Assembly: GCA_949825065.1 (NCBI GenBank)
Contig: OX463863.1
Span: 18,523,240-18,587,239 of the forward strand
DNA length: 64,000 nucleotides
DNA from: Odontocerum albicorne
Taxonomy: Eukaryota; Arthropoda; Insecta; Trichoptera; Odontoceridae
Direction: 5' to 3'
The notes under the pieces are model-generated. The model was not told the origin of the DNA. It searched no databases and was given only the letters and a program-made list of their open reading frames with translations. Shown here piece by piece: positions 1 through 10,560 of the stretch. Both the position numbers and the translations under genes were made by a program. Numbering within the stretch: position 1 is the stretch's first letter; the number at the start of each line of letters is the position of its first letter.

Positions 1-470
1 TTAAAATCTCATGAAAGGATTCATAGTGGAGAAAAGCCTTACAGCTGTGAACAATGTGATAAGACATTCTCACGACAATTTTGTTTAAAATCTCATGAAA
101 TGATTCATAGTGGAGAAAAGCTTTACAGCTGTGGACAATGTGATAAGACATTCTTACGCAAAGGTGATTTAAAATCTCATGAAAGGATTCATAGTGGAGA
201 AAAGCCTTACAGCTCTGGACAATGTGATAAGACATTTTCACTAATACATCATTCAAAAGCTCATGAAAGGATTCATAGTGGAGAAAAGCCTTATAGCTGT
301 GGATAATGTGATAAGACATTCTTACGAAAATTCCATTTTAAATCTCATGAAAGGATTCATAGTGGAGGAAAGCCTGACGGCTGTGGACAATGTGGAATAA
401 CATTCTCTTCTAAAAATAATTTTTGAAATATGAAAGTGTTCATAGTGGAGAGAAGCCTTACAATTTATGG
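1..470 (+). pseudogene. C2H2 zinc-finger array, decayed partial copy
   Basis: Frame 1 reads as consecutive C2H2 fingers of the form CGQCDKTF...H...H joined by HSGEKP linkers, entering from the left edge in mid-finger. About five fingers are visible. They match fingers 7-11 of the gene at 11631-13735 in order and in helix residues (for example SLIHHSKAH against SLIHNLKAH). It is broken: CAA has become TAA at 304-306, one finger has lost its first zinc-binding cysteine (YSSGQC), and a second stop with a frame shift lies at 424-426, after which finger-like sequence fades by about 540. C2H2 fingers bind DNA, but this copy can no longer make a full array. The upstream part lies outside the window, so a shortened product cannot be excluded. 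Confidence 0.88.
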
Positions 471-540
471 ATTATGTGATAAGAAATTGTTTCGAAAACG
501 TGATTCACAGTTGAGGGAAGCCCTACTACAGCTGTGAAAC

Positions 541-902
541 ACGTATGAAGACATTATCTGATTATGCAAATTTCATTTAATTATGTATATATTGGTCATG
601 ATAAAACCACACTTTTGTCAAAAATGTGTTTTTTTGTGTACGAGTAGTTGGTCTTTATATATATGAAAACATAACCTGGGAAAAGCTCGAATTAAAAATA
701 ATTATTTGTGTCTCTTATTCAATTAAAGCAATACCTCGTATCCCATTTTGTCCACGGCAATACCTCGTAAAGAGTGTTAAGCGATAGTGCTATAGAATTA
801 TTAACAAACATGACCGCCCGTTGACTGAAATGACGTGCATAACCCTCATTATTCACTGTACTATAGTCCACGTGCTAGTTGTTTTGACATTTGATGTAGT
901 GA
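541..902. other. Spacer between finger remnant and ORF; duplicated at 13.89-14.26 kb
   Basis: No gene is seen. The sequence is homologous to the 3' flank of the intact zinc-finger gene: both carry a shared TTGTGTCTCTTATTCAATTA stretch, a TTTTGTCCACGGCAATACCT stretch and a TGACGTGC motif. It probably includes the ancestral 3' UTR. AATTAAAG near 720 and 14090 is a possible weak polyadenylation signal. Confidence 0.5.
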
Positions 903-1300
903 ATGTATTCGTTCAACGAAACCGATTCAGATAAATCTGCATCAACATTTGCTTCACTTGTAGATTACATAAAGAATTATTGCCCTCAAGATAAAGAAGT
1001 AATTATATTCAGTGATGGTTGTACCTACCAAAATAGGAATAATATTTTGGCAAATGCATTGCTAGACCTATCAATAAGAAGAGAGCAAAAAATTTCTTGA
1101 GCGAGGGCATACGCAAATGGAATGTGACTCTGTCCTTAGTTGTATTGAAAAAAAAATAAAAACTGAGAAATATATTTACCTAGTACGTATCTCTCTGTAT
1201 CAAAGGAAGCGAGAAAAACTCGATTTCCTTATAAGGCCAAATGGATGAACTATGATTTTTTTAATGATTTTAGTGATTACAAATCACTGCGACTTTAAAG
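903..1300 (+). pseudogene. Transposase-like ORF of unrecognised family, copy 1
   Basis: An ORF from the ATG at 903 encodes about 65 residues including DKEVIIFSDGCTYQNRNNIL, then stops. Translation in other frames to about 1300 continues with GHTQMECDS and later [12 protein letters not shown], so the original frame was longer and has been disrupted. The SDG...QNRN block followed by GHTQME resembles the C-terminal part of a repetitive DDE-endonuclease-like family that I recall from insect genomes; this assignment is from memory and uncertain. A second copy with a different lesion lies at 14262-14504, in the same position downstream of the zinc-finger array, so it moved as part of the segmental duplication. 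Confidence 0.45.
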
Positions 1301-1609
1301 CATAATGCCGGGGAGAAGTAAGGTTGCAGCCTGCGAGCACTTCAATATTACAATAGAACGATAAAATATAAATTAGATTTTACAAGTGATTGGCAAGATC
1401 TACCTCGGAGATTAAAAAATGTAAGCCAGAGAATTGAATGGCCAAAACTTAATTCATCTCCGAGGAAAGTAGCTTTACAAAAAAATCGTCATCTCCAAGA
1501 ACCTTAATCAGCCATTCCTCCAGATTGTTCCTCTTCCTATGACTGCCTTCCTCACGAATAACACTTTGGAAATTGTAGACTATTTGAACCAGAAGTACTA
1601 GGATAAATA

Positions 1610-2222
1610 AATTATAATGTATAAAGTGTGTGTTTTTATATAGTTGGGTATTACTTCTCTGGGTCATATGTTATATATTTTAAAAACAATCATATTGGTC
1701 ATATTATGTAATATAAATACTATTTTAGCATGTTCCTGTTTTGTATAGTGATTTTAAAATGAATTATGTATAAAGTGTGTGTTTTTATATAGTTGGGTAT
1801 TACTTCACTGGGTCATATGTTATATATTTTAAAAACAATCATATTGTTCATATCATGTAATATAAATACTATTTTAGCATATTCCTGTTTTATATAGTGA
1901 TTTTTAAATGAATTATAATATATAAAGTGTGTGTTTTTATTGTAACAAGGATAACTCCATTTCCTTATGAAGCCAAATGGCTGAACTGTATAAAAACTGA
2001 TTTACTTTATGGATACATAATATCTATTACATTTGCTTCTTTTATATACTCGTAGTTGGGTATTACTTCATCGGGTGATGTTATGTTGTATAATATTTTA
2101 AAAACAATTATCTTGGTCATATTATGTAATATAAATATTATTTTTGCGTATTCCTGTTTTATGTATTGATTTTTAAATAAATTATAATGTATAAAGTGTG
2201 TTTTTATTGTAACAGACATTAT
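1610..2222 (+). repeat. Tandem repeat, ~150-bp unit, three copies
   Basis: ATAAAGTGTGTGTTTTTATA recurs at 1621 and 1770 and, diverged, at 1922. Each is followed by GTTGGGTATTACTTC, an AT-rich body and TATTCCTGTTTTAT. Spacings are 149 and 152 bp. The third copy is split by about 100 bp (1945-2040) that includes a fragment resembling the AAGCCAAATGG segment of the ORF at 903-1300. No coding capacity is seen. Confidence 0.75.
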
Positions 2223-2475
2223 TATTAGTGCATTTTTTAAAAGCAATTACTTGTAAGCCTCAATATTGTCACTTAAGTAGAAGCAATACCTCATATCCCA
2301 CATAAGTAAAGGAAAAAAAATATTTAAAAAAAGTAAATAACTAATATAAAAAGTTTTTATGAAAAATGTACAAAAAACCTAATTCTACCCAATATAATTA
2401 AAAAATGTAGATATTATGAAGTTTTTTGCCTCCCCTGTATAATTTGTATTAAGTGGCTTACAAGGTATTGCTTCA
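2223..2475. other. AT-rich spacer
   Basis: AT-rich DNA with no supported gene. It contains AAGCAATACCTCATATCCCA, an echo of the spacer motif near 727 and 14094, so it is probably part of the same duplicated repeat family. Confidence 0.4.
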
Positions 2476-3496
2476 TCATGAGCGATATGCGGAACACTCT
2501 GTTCGTTCAAAGTGAAAAAGAGTTTTAATATCTAAAAGCATGTCACTCAATTACAGGGCTATAACTGTGATTTGAGCAGAGATCTCAAATTTTAACTTTT
2601 GACTAAGTCATTTCACCCTGACAAATTTTGTGGGCTAATAGAATATTTTAAACATATATCAAAATTATTTAAAATGTATTGAACTTCAACTGTCCAAGTT
2701 TTAAAGCATGGATTTTTCTAAACGATATTTTCCATTTTTAAAGGAATCCTCTTTTTAAAAAAGTATCGCTCGGCATCAATATAATTTAAAAACATTTTTA
2801 AAATGGACAAATTTGAGTCAATGTAATATTATTAATGAGTAAAAAAAATTCATATTTTTACTGATACAATAAATAAAAAAAAATTTTTTTTACTCATACA
2901 CTAATCATTCGAAAAAATATTTTTTTTATACTCAATCGAAAAAATTTTTTTTTTGCTGATACAATAATTAATCTAAGAAATACTGTTTTTACTGATACAG
3001 TTATCACTAAAATAAATTTCTTAATGAATCTAAAATATACATTTTATAACTTATACAATAATGAATCTAAAATATACATTTTATTGCTGATACAATAATG
3101 AATGTAAAAAATAATTTTTTTTACTGATACAATAATCAAACTAAAAAATATTTTTTTTTTAATCATACAATTATCAATACATAATATTCTTTTCATACAA
3201 AAAATAAGTTGAAGTTTCATTTCTTGTATTTTAACGTATCATGTGTAATTGTTTTCTGATAAATGTTGACCACATTATAGTACAATGTGGGTTTACATGA
3301 AAAATTACATTTTAGATATTTAAAATGTATTTTTTAATAAGTTAAAAGAAAATACTTCATGTAACATAATGTGTAACTATTCAAGTTTTAAATAATAGTT
3401 TACCATTAATTTGGAATGATTTTTAGAACAAACATTAATTGAGAGAATCCTTTATTTTAGATGACGGACATGATATAAGTATGGAGAAATGTATGT
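2476..3496. repeat. Segmental duplication, copy 1 of an AT-rich block
   Basis: Matches 16885-17860 in order and orientation. Shared landmarks include CTCTGTTCGTTCAAAGTG, ACTGTGATTTGAGCAGAGA, a run of ACTGATACAATAATNAATCTAAAA units (also a local tandem repeat, 2860-3180) and TTGAGAGAATCCTT at the far end. No ORF of note. The match ends where the mariner-like element begins near 3497; copy 2 has no such insertion there. Confidence 0.82.
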
Positions 3497-4045
3497 ATAG
3501 TTAAAGATTGTCCCAATAAGAGCGCCGATTTTAGTCTGCAGGTTTGAGTTCTTGGGTCAATTGGATCTTGTAGGCATGCAGATCCAGATGTTTCGTGAGA
3601 ATTCGCTGTAAGATGCTTCTTGAAACCTCTCTAATTCTTGTGAATGATGACGAACTGATGTCCCTGTCCCTGGGGTTTCAGTAACACTTTCTCTCACTGC
3701 GGCTATATTTTCGAGTGAACGTCCGATACGAGGGTGCATGAGTGACTTATTGTCCAGAATCGACGCAGTTTCCTCAATTTGTTTAATTAATCTTCGAAAT
3801 GATGACTCATTTGGACTATTATTTCGACTGAAAATTCCACGAAGTTTACAAACTGTTTTAGCAAAACTTTCCTCATTTTTATAATGAATTTTAACAATAA
3901 TAACGCGTTGTTCTTTCGTGTACCGTTCCATATTTACTAATCGTAAGATTGACAGATGGAGCATATGAAATTTTTAGAGCTGCCAACGTTATGAGAAAAA
4001 ATGTCGCGAATTTTAAATCCAGCGCTCTTATTGGGACACCCCTAT
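3497..4045 (-). mobile_element. Deleted mariner-like element (MITE-sized)
   Basis: Terminal inverted repeats TGTCCCAATAAGAGCGC lie at 3509-3525 and, as the exact reverse complement, at 4022-4038, both followed outward by TATAG-like sequence with TA. The internal 500 bp holds only the N-terminal transposase coding region on the minus strand, running almost directly into the left repeat. The DDE catalytic domain is missing, so the element could move only with transposase supplied elsewhere. It is absent from the corresponding point of the duplicate block near 17860. Confidence 0.85.
3557..3931 (-). pseudogene. Mariner transposase N-terminal DNA-binding region, truncated
   Basis: The likely start is the ATG at 3931 (MERYTKEQRV), about 90 bp inside the right terminal repeat; the upstream in-frame ATG at 3964 is less likely. 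The protein opens with the paired-like helix-turn-helix region of mariner transposases, which binds the inverted repeats, including the typical segments RNNSPNESSFRRLIKQ and GRSLENIAAVRESV. Near residue 106 a frame shift enters; the other frame then reads LHAYKIQLTQELKP, a familiar mariner segment, and stops at the terminal repeat. All three catalytic acidic residues are absent because of the internal deletion. Confidence 0.85.
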
Positions 4046-4147
4046 AATTCTTCCAAATATCAAATTCAACAGTACTCGGTTATATTGATTTAAATAATAC
4101 AAATGGATTCAACATGTTTTATAGTAATGCTATTATCTTATAATACT

Positions 4148-4245
4148 ATTAGAGGTGCATGGCAATGAGGTAACGCATTGGACTTACGTGCGGAATGTCA
4201 TAGTTTCAAATCCCGAATGTCATAGTGTCAAATCCCGCACACTCC
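4148..4245 (+). repeat. Possible tRNA-derived SINE head
   Basis: TGGCAATGAGG resembles an RNA polymerase III A box, and about 35 bp further TTTCAAATCCC resembles a B box. The B-box part is tandemly duplicated (GAATGTCATAG followed by TTTCAAATCCC, then by TGTCAAATCCC). The spacing fits a tRNA-related SINE, but no cloverleaf is convincing and no clear tail is seen. Confidence 0.35.
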
Positions 4246-4389
4246 CCTCAAATGACACAGACATTCATCACTATTTATAAGTAACATATTCATCACTATT
4301 TATTATGTGATCCGTACACCAACCAATCAATTTGATTGTCCAGCAACCGATCAATTTGATTTTTATTCATCACCATCTCTTGAGCTTGA

Positions 4390-5130
4390 AATGTTACTTT
4401 CGATTATTGTTGCAAAAAAATTTTTGGGGTGGCTGTTAAAATTTGCTCCACTTCCGCAATGATTAACAAAATCACGACTACGCTCTTGATAATTTGAAAG
4501 GTTTCGACCACGATAGTTTGTATAACCATTTCACTTGACCATGACCATACCAACAGTACCTTTTAATTTGGCCAGTTTTACCACAATTATAACAGATATT
4601 CCTTTGTACATTCGATTTGTTTGTTCAATTTTGAATGTGTTTGTTTTTTCAATTGGCGCACTTTCTTCACAATAATTTTTTTCTTCGAGCAATTCGACTT
4701 AATTTTATTTTTCAAATATTCAACTGTTCTTTCCCTCTCCGGCAAAACATCAATCAAATTACCAATATGACTGTACTTTGATGGTAATGCTCTTAACATG
4801 TAGTTAATTTTTTCTAGTTCAGCTACAGTGGCGCCGGCTTGTTTAAGTTCGTTCACAGACCTCAACATCATCGAAAAATGAACATAAATTCGAGTAATTC
4901 TTTAAGTTAATATTTTCTAGGTTATTACTACACACGATCTATAATGACGTGGAAGTTTTTAAACACATGTTATCAAATTTAGTTATTATTTCAAAAACAG
5001 AATCACATTCATGGATGTATTCCAACTGCTTGTTGGTTATCACACCATATATATAATTTGTTGCTTGTACATCCTTTTTTCCCCATTCCTCCTTATTATC
5101 TTTGGCATGAGCCCTTCGCAGGATCACTTC
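4390..5130 (-). pseudogene. Copia-type retrotransposon Gag fragment
   Basis: Read on the minus strand, two open stretches (5127-4939 and 4871-4587) in different frames give AKDNKEEWGKKDVQATNYIY and then MLRALPSKYSHIGNLIDVLP, the conserved core of copia-like Gag (UBN2 family). Further on, at about 4590-4560, CYNCGKTGQ is the start of a CCHC zinc knuckle. Gag forms the particle that packages element RNA. Frame changes between the stretches and the lack of any protease, integrase or RT show a dead fragment. No LTRs are visible nearby. Confidence 0.8.
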
Positions 5131-5175
5131 TTTGCATTTTTGTTATTGTAAGAATTTTAACATTCTTACTTTCCA

Positions 5176-5367
5176 TTGGAAGTATTGTTCACCGTTTCGG
5201 AGCTCTCAACAAGACGGTGTAAGCGTATGCTGAGTCTGACCAAGAAAGTTTGTGAAAGTAAGGGATACAAGTATGCCTGGATAAAATCGGGTCGTGTGTG
5301 TGCTAGAAGGGAGGATGGCTCTGCAATAATCTACATAAGTAAAGAGTCAGACCTGTCTAAACTCTGA
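5176..5367 (+). pseudogene. LINE ORF1 C-terminus, FP25K-like domain
   Basis: 63 residues including LSTRRCKRMLSLTKKVCESK, YAWIKSGRVCARR and ISKESDLSKL. This pattern (a basic helix, then W[VI][KR]xGRVxxRR, then a closing xDLxKL) is the baculovirus FP-protein-like tail found in ORF1 of insect LINEs, where it accompanies nucleic-acid binding. The upstream coiled-coil and zinc-finger part is missing because the element is truncated just before this point. The domain assignment is from memory of the family, not a search. Confidence 0.7.
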
Positions 5368-5370
5368 CAA

Positions 5371-5733
5371 ATGGATCCTATCTCTTTCATGGCGCACGAC
5401 AGAATGATTGAATCTGGACTTGTTTTTGTTGAGGTATGGCTCTGTTTTTTCGTGAATGTTTTTTCCTTATCCAAGGCTTTAAACTTCTCTCTCCACGTAC
5501 AATTTCATACAATTAGCATCCCTCGGACTTCTAAACAACTGCCTTTCTTGATGGTGATATTTCCTATATATTGCTTTCAATTTTCTACCTCTGTATATAT
5601 CTGCATCGGTTTCTTTATTTTAGTTGCAGTCATTCATTTGCATACACACTTAAAATCTGTGAACACAAAAGCTTAATCTTTTATCTTACAATTATTTTCG
5701 TAATCACCAAACTAAGCTGTTTGCCTGAGGTTA
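5371..5733 (+). other. LINE inter-ORF linker
   Basis: Lies between ORF1 and ORF2 of the LINE. Short open frames rich in hydrophobic residues are present but resemble no known protein, and the composition matches non-coding DNA. Confidence 0.45.
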
Positions 5734-8690
5734 ATGATGCTGGAAGGGAACGATGATGCTGATGAGATTATCAGCGTAATTGGCTTTCATACGAATAATA
5801 TCTCATCCTTTAGATCACTTATGAGTGATTATCGGCAACTAAAAATTATTCATCTGAACATACGCAGCTACGATAGAAACTTCGATGATATTATTGTTTT
5901 CCTATCAGATCTAAATGCTGATTTTGACTTGATTATTCTAACGGAGTGTTGGATCAAGGACAAGTTTCTGCCAAAACACTAACACGGTTACAACATACAT
6001 AAATCTACACATAATATAACTCAGAATGAGGGAGTTGTGGTATATGCAAAAAAAGATCTTGAGATTATTGTCACTGAAATAAGCGTCACTGCCGCTAATG
6101 TGTTGAGGATCCAACTGAATATGCAGACTATAATTGCTGTTTATCGTCCTCCACATATGCATGATATTGAGTCCTTTTTGGTGGGTCTCGATCAATTGAT
6201 TAGGCAAAGTTCTCGGGAGGTCGTGCTTGTGGGGGATGTGAACATTGATATATTGGTGGAAGATCAGATAAATACCTTGAAGTACCTAGAGCTAATGACT
6301 TTTCATGGATTGATTCCTTTTATCACGACTCCCACACGCGTGACTTTGGGCTCGGGTTCCTGCATTGATCACGCAATGGTGAGAACTCGGCAGTAGGCTG
6401 GAGCAGGGGTGTATGAGACAACAATTACTCACCATTACGCAATTATATTGGGGTTTTCAGAGGGTGCGGGTAGACATATAGGGATGGGCATGAAGAGAAA
6501 AAGAATCACGAGCATACCAGAGCTCTTCCACTCCCTTGATTCGGAAAATTGGCAAGACACTCTCAAGTCCCATAATGTAAATGAAGCTCTGGAGAGCTTT
6601 ATTAATGCTTTTAACTTCCATATCAACTCAGCCACACAGACAATACACAGTAGAAGCAGAAGGTACACAAAACTCAAGCCTCGGATCACTGATGGATTGA
6701 TTTATTGTATACGCAAAAGAGATCATCTGCACCGAGAACTCAAGACATGCAGTGATCCACACTCAATAACATTTTACAAACAATACAGGAATACATGCAA
6801 GAACCTCATCCAAAAGGCAAAGGAAAGTTACTATAGAGCAAAGATTGAAGCCTCAAACAATGATCAAAAGATAATTTGGAGTGTTATCAGGGACATCACC
6901 GGTACAGTGAGAGAGAGAAATGCCCCTTCTACATTAAACATTGATGGCACAAAAATATCATTGACACAGGAACCACAAAAGTTTTGTAGTGGCATTAACG
7001 AATATTTCGCCAATGTAGGCAATAATCTCGCACGTAACATACTTGATAGGAACGAAACGACTGAACAGTCATTGAATGACGCTATTCTTCATTCTTTAAA
7101 AGTACCCGAATATACCTTTTATCTGACGCCAATGTCGGAAAAAGAAGTTCTAGCTACTATTAACACACTCAAGGCAAGTAGCGCCCCGGGGCCTGATCAG
7201 ATTACATCTGCACTGGTAAAATACACTCAAAGATTTATAGCACTACCACTGAAACATGTAATAAATTTGAGTTTAAGAGGTGTAACTTTCCCAACTGCAT
7301 TAAAACGTTCGCATATTGTCCCAATACACAAGGGAGGCTCGATGGATGACTTAAAAAATTATAGACTCATATCTCTACTGAGCATTCTCTCAAAAATTAT
7401 TGAGAAAATACTGAAGGACCGTTTGATGAAATTTTTCAATATGCACAACATTATCTCTCCTAATCAGTTTGGGTTCCAAAGGAATGTGGGAACTGAAACT
7501 GCTTTGCTTAGTCTAGTAAACAGCCTTACCACCACTTTGTATAATAAGGAAGCATGTTTGGCAGTTTTTTTGGACCTTGCACAGGCTTTTGATACAGTGT
7601 CTCACCGAATATTACTTTACTTACCAGATTGATGGAGGTGGGCATATGTGGGCGATCTTCTAGTTGGTTCTCTTCATACTTGTCTGATAGAACTCAGAGA
7701 GACAAATTGGGTGATAGTGTATTTGGTGAGCCTCTTTTTGTGAGATTCGGAGTACCTCAAGGTAGTGTTCTGGGACCTATATTGTTCCTGATATATGTCA
7801 ATCAGTTGTGTAATCTTTCTATCAGGGGTAAGATTATTACTTTTGCGGAAGACACGGTTCTTCTATTCGAGGGCCGAACATGGGATGATGTATTCTTAAA
7901 GGCTAACGAAGAATTACGTGTAGTTAAAGAATGGATGGACTCAAATTTATTGACTCTAAATTCCCAAAAAACTAAATACATCACATTTAACATATCTACA
8001 AGAACTCAAGCACCTACAAATAAATACATAACACTACACACTTGTTCACCCATGGCTAACTGTAGTTGTGTTTCCTTGGAAAGGGTTGATAGCATAAAGT
8101 ACCTTGAAGTTTATGTTGATCAGTTCCTTCGTTGGGAGGTCCATATTAACACTTTGAACGCAAAAATCAGAAAACTAGGATACATATTCCGTATGATTCG
8201 AAATGTGCTCAGTGAAAATATTCTTAAAAGTATATACTTCGCCTTATGTCAGTCAGCACTTTCTTACGGTATATCAGTTTGGGTGGATGCACCTTAACCC
8301 AAAAACACATATTGCAGGTTTCCCAAAAATTGATTGTGAAAATAATTAATTAACTTCCTGCTCGGTATCCCACGGCGGAGCTTTTCAGAAAGTATCAGGT
8401 CCTGAACATAGCCAATTTGCATCTCAAATCCATTCTCTGGCAGTATCATCGAGAGGAAGGGAAGATGCAGACTCAGCAGAGACACATGACACGCATGGCA
8501 ACTAATGAAATGTTCACCATCCCTAGAGTTAAAACCTTTTTTGCCCGAAGGCAATATGCTTATTTGGCTCCCATTACAAACAATGGCGTGCTGATTTCAA
8601 TAAAGGTAAAGGTAGTAAAACCATTTCGACAGTCGATCGGAGCGTGGTTGTTATTGCGACAGGATTTTGAGTACTTGGGCTTTCAGGATG
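5734..8690 (+). pseudogene. LINE ORF2: endonuclease-reverse transcriptase, inactivated
   Basis: The apurinic-endonuclease-like domain begins near 5850 (LKIIHLNIRS, LIILTECW, later VLVGDVNIDIL and SCIDHAMV). The reverse transcriptase follows from about 7120 (SSAPGPDQI, PIHKGGSMDDLKNYRLISLL, QFGFQRNVGTETALL, VFLDLAQAFDTVSH, GVPQGSVLGPILF). The C-terminal region reaches about 8690. The product would nick DNA and copy element RNA. Lesions: stops at 5980, 6394 and 7630, further stops around 8297-8350, and the catalytic FADD box reads FAEDT (about 7841-7855), so one of the two metal-binding aspartates is glutamate. The reading frame is otherwise well preserved. Confidence 0.88.
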
Positions 8691-9165
8691 AATGACGAGT
8701 GGAAAGGATTTGTGTGAGTTCGTGAGTGTGGGTTTCTTCTTGTTGTTTTAATTTTGGTTGTTTTTGTATTTGTGTTTCTGTGTATTTTTTGTTTTAATTT
8801 TAATTTTTATTCTTATGATTGTGTGCAGTATGTTGTGGGATGAATATTTTTGGTCCTTCTGGAGTGTTAAATTTCGCAAAATGTTTCCTGTTGTAGTTGA
8901 GTGCCACTGTTTGTCAGGTTGATGAGAGCGTGCAACGGGGGTTTTTTTTTGTGTAATCAAAAATTGGAAAGAAGTATGGATTTGTTTTTTCATGCTAAAT
9001 ATTCTCAGTGAGATACAGGCAAAAGCTTAATTTACTGGGGATACGACAAATGAAAGGCAACAAACCCAGACACATTAAAATTGTATGTCTAAATCACCTT
9101 ACCTATTTTTTTTTCGCAAATTGTGTATATTTCTTGTCATGTGTAATAATAAAATAAAAATAACG
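8691..9165 (+). other. LINE 3' UTR and tail
   Basis: Non-coding, T-rich on the plus strand. The last ~110 bases match the solo fragment at 30185-30292, which marks them as the element's 3' end. No other feature is visible. Confidence 0.65.
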
Positions 9166-9240
9166 GTATATTAATTTCACTGTTTTTGGCCATTTTTTTA
9201 AATAAATACTTTAAAAACTTTTTACTTATATTTCATTAAT

Positions 9241-9396
9241 CTCGGACCTCTAACAACGGATCTCTAACAACGGATCTCTAACCACGGATCTCTAACCACG
9301 GATCTCTAACAACGGATCTCAAACCACGGGTCTCTAACAACGGATCTCTAATCACGGACCTCTAACAACGGATCTCTAACCACGGATGTCTAGCAA
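9241..9396 (+). repeat. 14-bp minisatellite, about 11 copies
   Basis: Tandem copies of GGATCTCTAACAAC, with AAC/ACC alternation at one position and a few GGACC variants. No coding role is seen. Confidence 0.9.
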
Positions 9397-9546
9397 CGCT
9401 ATGCTACCATGTTAAGTTTATTTAATACGGACAAATTCTAATACATGACTTGCTCCTTATAAAGGCACAATATTTTTGGACACTACAAAACGTTTTGTAA
9501 TAATACTGAACAAAATATATTTAGAGCATTGTGACACAGAGTATTG

Positions 9547-9870
9547 TCAATATGGTGAATACAAAATGTACCCACAAATCAACAACACATCGAACTTACT
9601 TTTTTGTTTATTTGATTTCCATGCATCCATTTTTTTATGAATAACTTTTTGAACCGGTGAATGCATTTGTGGTCCTCGTATTGATTTATTCAAAACACTC
9701 AATTTTCCCAAAATTTCAAACAAATAGGCAAGTTTTACGATAAAGTTATCATTCCTTAACAAATTGGCCTCTTTATCATAATTTTCAACAAGAAAAATTG
9801 CAATCTCTTCTTTGAGTTCAAACACCCATTGAATGACTTTTGCACGAGATAGCCAGCGCACTTCTCAATA
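9547..9870 (-). pseudogene. hAT-like transposase fragment
   Basis: The minus strand encodes about 100 residues with RWLSRAKVIQWVFELKEEIA, LAYLFEILGKLSVLNKSIRG and KVIHKKMDAWKS. This is the middle part of hAT transposases related to the domesticated ZBED5/SCAND3/GTF2IRD2 group: the conserved RWLSRxKVLxRxFEL motif followed by the alpha-helical insertion. Neither the zinc-finger BED domain nor the C-terminal dimerisation domain is present and there are no inverted repeats, so it is an orphan fragment. Confidence 0.75.
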
Positions 9871-9984
9871 GTATAATAGTGATGTATAAATAACAAATCC
9901 TCTAATTTATTCTGAAATGGCTAATCATTTTCACCGTAAAAAACATACATTTTACATATCAGTAGAAACGGAAATACATTGGAC

Positions 9985-10560
9985 AGATTAGAGGTCATAG
10001 AAATTTTTAAGTCAGTGCATCGAGGTGACCATCTGGCAAACACATATATTCCAAAAATCTCGCCGCTGCTCGCCGAGATTGTCTCCTCCCTCCCTCCACA
10101 CATTGTCCCCAAGTCCAAATGTTTACTGACAGGAGCATGTATGTCGGTATCAATTCGAACAGAATTCAGTCTTGTTTGTGATCTTCTGATGATGACGTGA
10201 AAGTCTTGAAATCGGTAGGGTTATACCGTTACAAAAAGTGAAATAAACAGTGCTTAATAAAACAAATTACAATAGATTAGAGGCCATATAAATTTCTAGG
10301 TCAGTGCACCTGGAAAATGCATATATTCCAAGAATATCGCTGCTGCTCGCCGAGGTTCTCTCCTCCCTCCCTCAACACACAGTCAACAACCCGAATGGTT
10401 ATCGTTAGAAGCATGTATGTCGGTATCAGTTCGAACAGAATTCAATCTTGTTTGTGATCCTCTGATGATGACGGGAAAGTCTTGAAATCGGTAGTGTTAT
10501 ATCGTTACAAAAACTGAAATAAACAGTGCTTAATAAAACAAATTACAATATCAAAGAAAA
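9985..10560 (+). repeat. Tandem pair of a ~289-bp unit
   Basis: AGATTAGAGG starts each unit, at 9985 and 10274. Both end TAAACAGTGCTTAATAAAAC and AAATTACAAT. Near the end each has CTGATGATGACG, GAAAGTCTTGAAATCGGTA and a short hairpin: CGGTA pairs with TACCG in copy 1 and with TATCG, by a wobble, in copy 2. This looks like the structured 3' end of a retroelement, but no coding part is attached. Confidence 0.6.

Larger units (their letters stand above)
5165..9165 (+). mobile_element. 5'-truncated LINE (non-LTR retrotransposon)
   Basis: Order: ORF1 C-terminus (5176-5367), linker, ORF2 with endonuclease and reverse transcriptase (5734-8690), a long 3' UTR, and an AATAATAAAATAAAAATAA-type tail near 9146-9164. 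The 3' end is independently fixed: the same last ~110 bases (from TGAAAGGCAACAAACCCAGA at 9051) occur alone inside the satellite at 30185-30292. The 5' end falls inside ORF1, as expected for incomplete reverse transcription. Several stops and one active-site change make this copy inactive. The clade is probably Jockey/CR1-like. Confidence 0.85.

Noticed and set aside
4148..4245. Functional tRNA gene
   Set aside because: A- and B-box-like sequences exist but no acceptor stem or anticodon arm can be paired, and the B box is duplicated.
9979..10200. 73-residue ORF in the first 289-bp unit
   Set aside because: Not kept in the second unit, and the conserved parts are structural DNA motifs instead of codons.
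10163..10224. Hammerhead ribozyme in the 289-bp tandem units
   Set aside because: CTGATGA and GAAA are present with a stem III-like hairpin, but stem II is only three pairs and no stem I can be formed next to the would-be cleavage site.
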